Assembly (NCBI GenBank): GCA_009691715.1 | Contig: SIAN01000002.1 | Coordinates: 62,001-126,000, forward strand | Source of the DNA: Planctomycetota bacterium | GTDB lineage: Bacteria > Planctomycetota > B15-G4 > SIAN01 | Direction of reading: 5' to 3' | DNA length: 64,000 nt | In this document: positions 8,402 to 16,416 of the stretch, piece after piece | Position numbering within the stretch: position 1 is the first letter of the stretch | How the letters are laid out: each line of letters starts with the position of its first letter | Program-made: the position numbers and the translations under genes | Notes under the pieces: generated by a model | What the model was told of the DNA's origin: nothing | The model's database searches: none | The model's input: only the letters and a program-made list of their open reading frames with translations

Positions 8402-9808
8402 TCAGGTCTGGTCGCGTCGCGCGCGACCGCGATGCGCCCACTTGCTCTTGCCCACCACGAGGCCGGGCGCCACCGCCGCCGATTCAGGTTCAGCGGTTGC
8501 GCCGGTGGCTCGCCCATTCCCGATCGTGCGAACCTTCGCCCCGCCGCTCATGCCACCACGGTCGCCGTTCGAGCCGTGGCTGGGGGTGATCACGATCGGG
8601 CCCGCCGTCGGCGCCGGCAGGCGCTCAGCGACGAGCTTGCGGCGCAGCAACTCCTCCTCGGGCACCTGCTCGTAGTACTCGAACACGCGGCCCTGATAGT
8701 TGCGGAGAAGCGCACGCTGCTTCTTCTGGTCGTACTCGAGCAGGTAGTTCGGGTTGATCGGCACCTTGCCGCCGCCGCCGGGCGCGTCGATCACGTACTG
8801 CGGGATCGCGAGACCTGACGTATGGCCGCGCAGCCCCTCCATGATCTCGAGCCCCTTCGCGATGGTGGTCCGCATGTGCTCGCTGCCGCGCACCGGATCG
8901 CAGTGGTACACGTAGTAGGGCCGCACGCGCATCTTCATCAGGCCGTGCACCAGCCCCTTCATGACCTCGAGGCTGTCGTTCACGCCCTTCAGGAAGACGG
9001 CCTGGTTGTTGAGCGGGATCCCGGCGCGGGACAGCAGGTCACACGCGCGCGCGGCCTCCGGAGTGCACTCACGCGGGTGGTTGAAGTGCACGTTCACCCA
9101 GAGCGGGTGGTACTTCTGCAGCATCTCGCACAACTCGGCGTCGACGCGCTGCGGCAACGAGACCGGGATCCGAGTGCCGATGCGGATGATCTCGAGGTGC
9201 CGGATCGCGCGCAGCTTGGCGAGGATCGACTCGAGCTTCGGCGTGGAGCAGGTGAGCGGGTCGCCGCCGGAGATGACGACATCGCGCACTGCGGGCGTGC
9301 GGGCGATGTAGTCGACCATGCGGTCGATCTCGAGGTCCGGGACTGCGTCCTCGTACATGATCCGCTTGCGCGTGCAGTAGCGGCAATAGACCGCGCACGA
9401 GTTGCTGATGACCATCAGCACGCGATCGGGATAACGGTGCGTGATGCCCGGCACCGGCGAATAGTGCTCCTCGCCGAGCGGGTCCTCGTCACCGACATCG
9501 CGGTAGGCGTACTCCTCTGCCAGCGGCACCGCCTGACGCAGGATCGGATCGTCCGGATCGTCTGCGTCGATCAGCGCGAGGTAGTAGGGCGGGATCCCCA
9601 TCCTGAAGTCGCGCAACACTTCGCGCCGTATCCCGCGCTCGCCTTCCGGAATCGGAATCAGCTTCATGAGCTGTTCGATGTCCGTCACGCGATGACGAAA
9701 CTGCCACTTCCAGTCATTCCACTCCGCGTCCGTCGCTTCGGGGTAGTAGTGCGCGCGCCCGCACTTCTGACGCGCCTTCGTTGCAGCGAAACCGCCGCTT
9801 TCGCTCAC
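8402..9808 (-). CDS. kamA: Lysine 2,3-aminomutase (KamA-type radical SAM enzyme)
   Basis: A 468-residue enzyme. The radical SAM cluster is C138, C142 and C145 (CAVYCRYC). DVVISGGDPL, INVHFNHPRE-like and VYHCDPVRGSEHMRT segments are diagnostic of the KamA family. GGGGKVPINPNY contains the lysine that binds pyridoxal phosphate. The enzyme interconverts L-alpha-lysine and L-beta-lysine using SAM and PLP. The GTG start has GGAG seven bases upstream. A roughly 60-residue Gly/Ser-rich extension follows the conserved core. It heads an operon with two ATP-grasp ligases and a GNAT protein, which points to beta-lysine use in a small molecule (osmolyte or dipeptide) and not lysine fermentation, as no downstream fermentation genes are present. 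Confidence 0.92.
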   Translation of the reverse strand: MSESGGFAATKARQKCGRAHYYPEATDAEWNDWKWQFRHRVTDIEQLMKLIPIPEGERGIRREVLRDFRMGIPPYYLALIDADDPDDPILRQAVPLAEEYAYRDVGDEDPLGEEHYSPVPGITHRYPDRVLMVISNSCAVYCRYCTRKRIMYEDAVPDLEIDRMVDYIARTPAVRDVVISGGDPLTCSTPKLESILAKLRAIRHLEIIRIGTRIPVSLPQRVDAELCEMLQKYHPLWVNVHFNHPRECTPEAARACDLLSRAGIPLNNQAVFLKGVNDSLEVMKGLVHGLMKMRVRPYYVYHCDPVRGSEHMRTTIAKGLEIMEGLRGHTSGLAIPQYVIDAPGGGGKVPINPNYLLEYDQKKQRALLRNYQGRVFEYYEQVPEEELLRRKLVAERLPAPTAGPIVITPSHGSNGDRGGMSGGAKVRTIGNGRATGATAEPESAAVAPGLVVGKSKWAHRGRARRDQT

Positions 9809-10338
9809 TGCGAATCTCCGCTGGGTCGCGCGCGGCGAAGGGCGCCGCGAGACGATTGCGCACCGCTTTCGGCAGGGCGCGCGACCCGGACTGTTCGATC
9901 AAGCGCTCGATCAAGCGCACCGCCGCGACGAGACGCCGCCGTGATGCACGAACGTTCTGGAGGCTCTGGATCGGCGCCGGATTCACTGGCATCCACTGGC
10001 CGTGCAGACACCCGGTACGTGCCGCTTCGCGGCGCAGCGTTCTCCCCAACCAAGAGGAGCATCAGCGTTCAATCCACCGTTCCCATGCGAGCGGTCGAGC
10101 CGCTCGCGCGCCCAAGAGCCGTCGCTCGACATGTCGGCGGCTGGTGGCGCGGCAGAGTTAGCGCGGGAACATAGGGGCGCCTTGAAGCGCTCGCAAGGCG
10201 AGGTTCCCCGGGGCGTCAAAACCGTGGACAACCCAGCAGCGACCGAAGTCCGATAGATCTCCGAAAATGCGCCGCTTGAACCGGACTCGCAACACCCCGA
10301 AACTCTCACGCTTCGCTCCCCCTCGGAACCGACGATTG
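9809..10338. other. Divergent intergenic region, no convincing gene
   Basis: This gap separates kamA (minus) from the phosphodiesterase gene (plus) and must carry both promoters. Short open frames exist on both strands but have no recognisable family, start signal or conserved composition. Two things are visible: a perfect 12-base tandem duplication (TCGATCAAGCGC) at 9895-9918, and a 7-bp stem with a 9-base loop at 10178-10200. No clear -35/-10 pair could be assigned by eye. No tRNA or riboswitch was recognised. Confidence 0.5.
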
Positions 10339-12405
10339 ATGAACGCGCTGAAAGCGGGCCGGACCGCCCTCGCATGGGGACTCGTGCTTGCCGCCTTGGC
10401 CTGCGGGTCGTTCGCTTGGCGCTACCCGACTTTCTTCGCTGGCGGTTTTGAACTGCTCGGCGTCGCCCTGTCGATGGCGCTTACGGCAGCTCTGCTGGCC
10501 ACGGTGATCGGGCTCATCGCGCCCGCCCCCCGCCTCGCCGCCGCGCTGGGTCTGGCGCCACTTTGCGCCGCGCTTGCCGTCGCAGCGATCGCGCTCGAAC
10601 GGCCCGTGGTGACGCCAACCTGGCTCGCCTGCGCCGCGCTCGCCGGTGCCGGCGTTGCAATCGCGCTGTCCATGCTCCGGGTTGCCGCGAAGCCACGCTT
10701 CCTCGCCGTCGCGACCGCTCTCGTTGCGGCGACCGCCGCAATCGCTCACGCTCGCCGGCCGCCACCGATCACTGCCGCGGACGAGCGGCCGAAGGTCTTC
10801 GTCTTCGGCCTCGACGCCGGCACGTGGACGATCCTCGACGAGTTGATGGCGGCTGACCAACTGCCCGCGCTGCGGCGCCTCCGCGAGGAGGGCGCGAGCG
10901 GCGTGTTGCGCTCCGAGGTCGAATCGGCTTCGCCCCGCGTCTGGACGACGATCGCCACCGGCAAGGTCCCCGCAAAGCACGGCGTCGTCGACTTCTTCTG
11001 CACCCAGAACCAAGACCTCAAGTCGCGCCGGATCTGGGAGATCCTGCAGGCGCGCCAGTCGTGGAGCGTCGGCCTGTTCCAGTGGCTGGTGACCTGGCCG
11101 CCCGATCCGTTCGACCCATTCGTCGTCCCCGCCTGGATGGCGCGCGGGCCCGAGACGCACCCGGCCGGACTCACCTTCATCAAGCAGCTCGAGATCGCGT
11201 TCCAAAACGGCGAGTTCGAGCAATGGCGCAAGGACGGCGACTGGCCGCGGCTGTTGACGGAGCTGCGCAACTGGGGCACGGGCTACTTGGCGCACGGACT
11301 GCGGTGGAAGACCGCGGCCGCCGCCGCCGCCCAGGCGTACGTCGCGCTCAACGATCCGCGCTGGGAGCTGCAATACGCGGCGAAAAGAACGCTCCAGCTG
11401 CTCCTGAACGGCGACGTCTACCTCGAGCTCTACCGCCGCCACCAACCCGACTTCAGCTGCTTCATCTGCTACGGCACCGACAACCTCGCCCACAAGTTCT
11501 GGCAGTACCACTACCCCGACGACTTCGGCATGCCCCACTCGGAGGCGGCGCCCTACGCGCGCCTGGTCACCGATTACTACCGGGCCTGCGACGCGCTGCT
11601 GGCCGAGATGCTGCCGCTGCTAAGCCCGAGCACCACGGTGGCGGTCGTCTCCGACCACGGCTTCACGTCGGTGGGAGAAGGCGGCGAGTCGCACCAGCGC
11701 GAGTTGCGGCCGAAGATGAGTCGCATTGCGAGCGAGCTCGGGATGACCGAGAGCGAAGTGGTCTGGTCGTCGATCGCCACGCGCGGCTATTTCCGGCCAA
11801 CGACCAGCGCGGCGGGAGCCGCAGCGCTGTCGAAGCAGATCATCGACTGGCTCGACCATTGCGACGCGATCGGCGGCGCCAAAGTCTTTCTCGTCGACGC
11901 GAAGGAAGACGGCCAGATCGAGGTCGCGGTGAACAACGCGGCGGCGTTCGAGCGCGACACGCCGATCGCGACACCGACCGGGCAACGCTTGTTCGGCGAT
12001 TTGGTCGACATCGAGGACCGCACCGGCAATCACTCGACCGAGGGGATCGTGATCCTGCGCGGGCCGGCGTTCCGGCGCGGCGTGCGCATCGAGCCGGCGC
12101 GCCTTGCCGACATCACGCCGACGCTCCTTCACCTGCACGGCCTGGCCGTCGGTGCCGACATGGACGGCTGGCCGATCGAGGAGGCGTTCACCGAAGAGTT
12201 CCGCGCCTCGCACGAGATCGAGCGGACCCCGTCGTGGGACGATCTCGTCGAAGTGACGCGCCAGGACGTCGGCAGCGGCGACGACAGCGCGATGCGCTCC
12301 TACATGAACGCAACCGGCTACATCAGCGACGACGGGGATGCTCCCGCCGCCGACAAACTGAATCAGCCGACGAATCAGCTGCCGAAGCGTTCGCCGCAGG
12401 AGTGA
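10339..12405 (+). CDS. Membrane-anchored alkaline phosphatase superfamily phosphodiesterase
   Basis: Start chosen at the ATG that immediately precedes the first hydrophobic helix; an in-frame ATG at 10267 would add 24 basic residues. The first 140 residues contain about four membrane helices. The catalytic domain follows with KVFVFGLDAGTWTILDEL (first metal Asp), PRVWTTIATGKVPAKHGV (nucleophile region), CYGTDNLAHKFW, VVSDHGFTSV (Asp-His metal pair) and the late NHSTEG histidine. These are landmarks of the type I phosphodiesterase/nucleotide pyrophosphatase group. The enzyme probably hydrolyses phosphoesters at the cell surface. The substrate is unknown. It converges with sppA, leaving only 13 bases between stops. 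Confidence 0.8.
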   Translation: MNALKAGRTALAWGLVLAALACGSFAWRYPTFFAGGFELLGVALSMALTAALLATVIGLIAPAPRLAAALGLAPLCAALAVAAIALERPVVTPTWLACAALAGAGVAIALSMLRVAAKPRFLAVATALVAATAAIAHARRPPPITAADERPKVFVFGLDAGTWTILDELMAADQLPALRRLREEGASGVLRSEVESASPRVWTTIATGKVPAKHGVVDFFCTQNQDLKSRRIWEILQARQSWSVGLFQWLVTWPPDPFDPFVVPAWMARGPETHPAGLTFIKQLEIAFQNGEFEQWRKDGDWPRLLTELRNWGTGYLAHGLRWKTAAAAAAQAYVALNDPRWELQYAAKRTLQLLLNGDVYLELYRRHQPDFSCFICYGTDNLAHKFWQYHYPDDFGMPHSEAAPYARLVTDYYRACDALLAEMLPLLSPSTTVAVVSDHGFTSVGEGGESHQRELRPKMSRIASELGMTESEVVWSSIATRGYFRPTTSAAGAAALSKQIIDWLDHCDAIGGAKVFLVDAKEDGQIEVAVNNAAAFERDTPIATPTGQRLFGDLVDIEDRTGNHSTEGIVILRGPAFRRGVRIEPARLADITPTLLHLHGLAVGADMDGWPIEEAFTEEFRASHEIERTPSWDDLVEVTRQDVGSGDDSAMRSYMNATGYISDDGDAPAADKLNQPTNQLPKRSPQE

Positions 12406-12418
12406 CCCGCTCCGCGAC

Positions 12419-14206
12419 TCAGCGCATCCGCCACGCGTACGGCAGGATGGCCAGCATCCGGGCGCGCGAAGTGCCGTCATGCGCGTCGAGGAACGGCGCC
12501 AGCGCCTCGACCACGCTGCCGGCGCCGAGCTCTTCGGCCAGTTTCGTCAGCGGCGCGCGCACCGACGCGAACTGCTCGAACTGCTCGCTCAACTGCTCGA
12601 TGAAGTCGGGCGCCTTCGGCAGTTCGCGGATCGGCGTAGTCGTCGGGTCGAGCTTGGCGAGGAAGCAGGCGTAGGTGATCGCTTCCCGCAGCCCGCCGAA
12701 ACCGTCGATCAGACCGATCTCCTTGGCCGCCTTGCCGGTCCAGACTCGCCCGCGCGCATGGCTTTCGAGCTTCGCTGCGTCGAGCTTCCGGCCCGCGGCC
12801 GCCTTTGCGACGAACTCGGCGTAGAGCTCCTGCATCGAAGTTTCGAGCTTGCCGCGCAGCAACGGGGACAGGCCGTCGCGCATCACCGACATCTCTTCCG
12901 CATGCGGCCCGTAGCCGACCACTTCGACCTTGACGCCGATCTTGTCGAACACGGCCGACAGGTTCGGGACGGCGGCGACGACGCCGATCGAGCCGGTGAT
13001 GGTGCCCGGTTGCGCCAGGATCCGATCGCAACCCATCGCGATCCAGTAGCCGCCCGAAGCCGCCACTCCGCCCATCGACGCGATCACCGGCTTCGCTCCG
13101 CGGCAACGCTGCACGGCGCGCCAGATCAGGTCGGACGCGAGCGCGCTGCCGCCCGGGCTGTTGATGCGCAACACCACGGCCTTCACCTGCACGTCGTCGC
13201 GCGCCGCATCGAGCGCCGCGACGATCGTGTCGGCGCCCATCGTCTGGCCGCCAAATCCAAGCGAGCTCTTACCGCTCATGATCGCGCCGGTGGCGTAGAC
13301 GATCGCGATCCGCGGCTCGTCCGAAAGCGCCTCCTCTTGCGGCTCCAGCGCCTCCGTAAGCAGCGAGAACAGCGCGAGCGGGTTGTCGAACTTCTTCTTC
13401 AGCTCGTCCGCCGCCGAGTCGCCGTACTCCGCGACCATTTCGGGCTTGGCGCCGATCAGCGCCTCAACCTTGGCGTCGAACTCGTCCTCGTAGCCGACCG
13501 CATCGATGAGCCCGAGCGCCAGCGCCTGCGTCGGTGCGATCAGCACCTGCTCGAAGCCCTGCTCGACCTGCGACGGCGCCACTTCGCGGTGGCGCGCGAT
13601 CGCCTCGACCGCACTCTCGTACTGCTCCTTCAGCAGCGCCGTTAGCTCGACGCGCTGCGGCTCGCTCATCGTGGAGCGCGCCATGTCCTCGTACGCCGTC
13701 TTGAATTCGCCGACGTGGAGCACGTCGTAGGCCACGCCGACTCTGGCCAGCAGGTCCTTCATGTAGAGGACTTCGATCGACGGGGCCGACAGCTCGATCT
13801 CTCCCGATGGCGGCACCATCAACAGGTCGGCGAGCGACGCGAACCAGAGCGAGCCGCGATCGAGCGTTTCGGCGAAGCAGACGATCTTCTTGCCGGCGTC
13901 ACGGATACCCTTCAGCTCGCGCACGACATCCTGCGCTCGGGCGCTGTCGAGACTGTGGCCCGGCTCGAGCCGGATCGCACCGACGTCAGGATCCCGGCCG
14001 ATCTCGCGCAACCGGTCGAGCTCCGCCAGGAAGTTACGCCCACCGTCAGCGAACAGGCCATTCGGCACCGGATCCTCATCGCCGAACGCCGCCAAGTCGA
14101 CCGTGACGAGCTTCACAGCAGGCGCTTGCGCTGGCGTCCCACCGTCGACTCCGATGTTCGGCAGCAACGTGCCAAGCAGGCACGCGGAGCAATGGAGCAG
14201 ATGCAC
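12419..14206 (-). CDS. sppA: Signal peptide peptidase SppA, 67K type
   Basis: The GTG at 14206 has GGAG seven bases upstream and opens a hydrophobic stretch (LLHCSACLLGTLLP), so it is preferred over the in-frame start at 14362. At 595 residues it matches the double-domain SppA 67K form. The N-terminal half holds the general-base Lys in EFKTAYEDMARSTMS. The C-terminal half has VVLRINSPGGSALASD and the nucleophile Ser in VAASGGYWIAMG, then GTITGSIGVVAAVPNLS. SppA degrades signal peptides left in the membrane after secretion. The final 60 residues are acidic and helical and may be a lineage extension. Confidence 0.88.
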   Translation of the reverse strand: MHLLHCSACLLGTLLPNIGVDGGTPAQAPAVKLVTVDLAAFGDEDPVPNGLFADGGRNFLAELDRLREIGRDPDVGAIRLEPGHSLDSARAQDVVRELKGIRDAGKKIVCFAETLDRGSLWFASLADLLMVPPSGEIELSAPSIEVLYMKDLLARVGVAYDVLHVGEFKTAYEDMARSTMSEPQRVELTALLKEQYESAVEAIARHREVAPSQVEQGFEQVLIAPTQALALGLIDAVGYEDEFDAKVEALIGAKPEMVAEYGDSAADELKKKFDNPLALFSLLTEALEPQEEALSDEPRIAIVYATGAIMSGKSSLGFGGQTMGADTIVAALDAARDDVQVKAVVLRINSPGGSALASDLIWRAVQRCRGAKPVIASMGGVAASGGYWIAMGCDRILAQPGTITGSIGVVAAVPNLSAVFDKIGVKVEVVGYGPHAEEMSVMRDGLSPLLRGKLETSMQELYAEFVAKAAAGRKLDAAKLESHARGRVWTGKAAKEIGLIDGFGGLREAITYACFLAKLDPTTTPIRELPKAPDFIEQLSEQFEQFASVRAPLTKLAEELGAGSVVEALAPFLDAHDGTSRARMLAILPYAWRMR

Positions 14207-14437
14207 GCGATTCTCCGGGGATGGGTTGTGACTCGATCCAAGGCGGCGGCGACTGGCAAAACCAGGGCCGCCAGTGCGCCAAACAGCGCGCGAACCACTT
14301 GACGATCCCGCAACGCCCCGCGACGCCCCGCAACGCAGGGGGGCGGGTGGCAAGGTGGCCAACGAGGAAAGCGGAGCAAACCTACCGCCGCGGTCGCCAC
14401 AAACGATCGATTCGGGGTGGTCTGAAACCCGAACGCG

Positions 14438-14512
14438 TGGAGCGGGTGATGAGGATTGAACTCACGACAACCACGTTGGCAACGTGGTGCTCTACCACTG
14501 AGCTACACCCGC
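14438..14512 (-). tRNA. tRNA-Gly (GCC)
   Basis: Read on the minus strand, the gene has a 7-bp acceptor stem (GCGGGTG with CACCCGC), a D-arm starting TAGCTCAGTGGTAGAGC, an anticodon loop TTGCCAA giving anticodon GCC, a variable region, and a T-arm with GTTCAATCC. The discriminator is U, usual for bacterial glycine tRNA, and CCA is encoded. It stands alone between sppA and thiD. Confidence 0.95.
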
Positions 14513-14608
14513 AAGAGGGCGAGGAAGATAGGGCGACCCCCGAGTGATGTCAAAGGGCGCGCCGCTCGAGCCACCTGCAAGCTTTTCGCAAGAGTCGGCG
14601 CGCCGCGC

Positions 14609-15412
14609 TCACGGTCGCGGCAAACCCAGATACGGGCGCCCCGATCCGATCGTCCGCGCCTGTGCGCGCGCCACGGCGAGCCAGCGCTCGGCTCGCTCGA
14701 TGGCCGAGACGAGGCCACGACCCCGTGCCAACGAAGCGGCGATCGCGGACGCCAAGGCGCAGCCGGTGCCGCGCGGCGCAACGCCCGCCTGCCGGCGCTG
14801 CACGAAGTCACGCGCGCCGAACCGTCCGCGCAGCCGATCGATCACCGGACCGCGCGCTGCGAGATGACCGCCCTTGAGCAGCACGGCTGCCGGCCCGAGC
14901 GCGAGCAACTCAGTTGCCACCGATTCGGGATCGCGCCGGACGCGCGCAAGCTCGACGCCGAGCAGTTCGGCCGCTTCGACCGCATTCGGCGTCAACAGCG
15001 TCGCGCGCGGCACCAACCGGCGCCGATAGAGGTCCAGCACGCGCGTTGGCAACGCCCGCGGGCCGCTCGTCGGCGCAAACACTGGATCGACGATCCACGG
15101 CACCTCGCGATCTTGCGCGGCAAGCCGTGCCAGCCGCTCGATCCACGCGCTGTCCGCCACCATCCCGACCTGAACGACGCAAAAAGACGCCGATAGCGCC
15201 AGCGCCGCGATCTGCCGGTTCGCGTCGCGCACCGAACGCGGCGCCACCGCGAGAACGCGCATCGCTGTCTGCACCGTCTGGCAAGTCGCGATCGCCGCCG
15301 CGTGCACCCCGAACAGCGCGTGCACTTTCAGATCGAGTTCGAGCCCGGCGCCGCCGCTCGGATCGGAGCCGGCGAACAGCACCACGAGCGGCGTCGTGCG
15401 CGCGCGCGCCAC
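14609..15412 (-). CDS. thiD: Hydroxymethylpyrimidine/phosphomethylpyrimidine kinase
   Basis: A 267-residue ribokinase-like enzyme of thiamine synthesis. Landmarks: LFAGSDPSGGAGLELDLKVH at the start, ATCQTVQTA, VDPVFAPTSG, LLTPNAVEAAELLG, a VLLKGGH strand and the anion-hole segment APRGTGCALASAIAASLARG. The GTG at 15412 lies two bases after the stop of the upstream gene, with GAGG nearby; a longer open frame continues through that gene but is only its shadow. ThiD phosphorylates HMP and then HMP-phosphate to supply the pyrimidine half of thiamine. No other thi gene is in the window. Confidence 0.9.
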   Translation of the reverse strand: MARARTTPLVVLFAGSDPSGGAGLELDLKVHALFGVHAAAIATCQTVQTAMRVLAVAPRSVRDANRQIAALALSASFCVVQVGMVADSAWIERLARLAAQDREVPWIVDPVFAPTSGPRALPTRVLDLYRRRLVPRATLLTPNAVEAAELLGVELARVRRDPESVATELLALGPAAVLLKGGHLAARGPVIDRLRGRFGARDFVQRRQAGVAPRGTGCALASAIAASLARGRGLVSAIERAERWLAVARAQARTIGSGRPYLGLPRP

Positions 15413-15414
15413 GC

Positions 15415-16233
15415 TCAGCCTCGCTCGCCACGCAGATGGCTTACCGCCGCCAGCAGCGGCCCTGGTCCCTGGAACGGATCGCTCCGCACCGACACCCAGA
15501 CCGAGGTCTTGAGTGCGCCGAGCACCGCTTTCAAGTCGACTTCGCCGGCGCCCGCCGGCAGCCCCGAGTGCGCGCCGACGGCGTCCGTCGCATCCACGCC
15601 GACGCAGCGCGCGGCGAGTGCATCGAGCCAGTCGCTGGCGCGCGGCCCCCCCTGCGCCGCCCATGCCTGCGCGCGCCCGCTGTCGTGCCACCAGGCGACC
15701 GCGCGCCGATTGCCGAGGTCCTCGAGCACGTCGCGCACCCGCGCCGGAGTGAGCCAGTCGACACGCGCCCGCGGCAGCGCGAGCGCGATGCCGACGCCGG
15801 CGCCGCGCAGACTCGCCGCATGCATCGCGCGACAGAGTCGGTCGAGCGCGCGGTCGACGGCGGACGTGCTCGTCGCATCGATCGGGCGGCCCCCCGCCGG
15901 CGGCGCGAGTTCGACGATGACCCACGGCGACCGGATCGCCGCGGAGTATTCCAGCGTCGCGACCAGTTCCTCGATCGCGGCACCTGCGCTGGATGGCGCC
16001 TCTTCGAACAAGGAGACGACGGCAGCGGCGCGCGGGCGATCGGAGCCAGGGTGGCGGACCGCCGCCGTCGCAACACCTGGCAGGTCACGCCGTGCCACGT
16101 CGGGCGGTGGGAGCCGACCCGCACCTCCTGGTAGCCACGAGCGCACCTCGAGTGCTTCGAGCCAACCCGCGACCGCTTCGAGCGCCGGGAAACTCGCCCC
16201 TTCGCCCTCGATCGACAGCGTCAATCGCCGCAT
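15415..16233 (-). CDS. TIM-barrel protein, xylose isomerase/sugar epimerase-like
   Basis: The ATG at 16233 follows GGAGAGG. The sequence alternates hydrophobic strands and helices as expected of an AP-endonuclease-2/xylose isomerase-like barrel: VIVELAPPAG, GIALALPRARVDW, VRDVLEDLGNRRAVAWWHDSG, and a late VWVSVRSDP. WWHDSGRA resembles the metal-binding strand of this superfamily. The product is 272 residues, close to the usual size for stand-alone barrels. Function is not predictable beyond the fold. It is co-transcribed with thiD (two-base gap), but a thiamine link is not established. Confidence 0.55.
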   Translation of the reverse strand: MRRLTLSIEGEGASFPALEAVAGWLEALEVRSWLPGGAGRLPPPDVARRDLPGVATAAVRHPGSDRPRAAAVVSLFEEAPSSAGAAIEELVATLEYSAAIRSPWVIVELAPPAGGRPIDATSTSAVDRALDRLCRAMHAASLRGAGVGIALALPRARVDWLTPARVRDVLEDLGNRRAVAWWHDSGRAQAWAAQGGPRASDWLDALAARCVGVDATDAVGAHSGLPAGAGEVDLKAVLGALKTSVWVSVRSDPFQGPGPLLAAVSHLRGERG

Positions 16234-16416
16234 CACCTCTCCTCGCAGCAGTTAAGACGGCGCCGAGGGTGCAGTTCCCGTGGCGTTCCGCAGACTTTTT
16301 TCTAACAGCCCCTCGGATACCCCGGTACAAGCGCGTTTCTCCGGCCCCACCCGGAGCCATCGATTTCTTGCGATCGCCGTGCCTCGCACGGCCCGCTCCC
16401 GAAGAGAGGGATCCGC

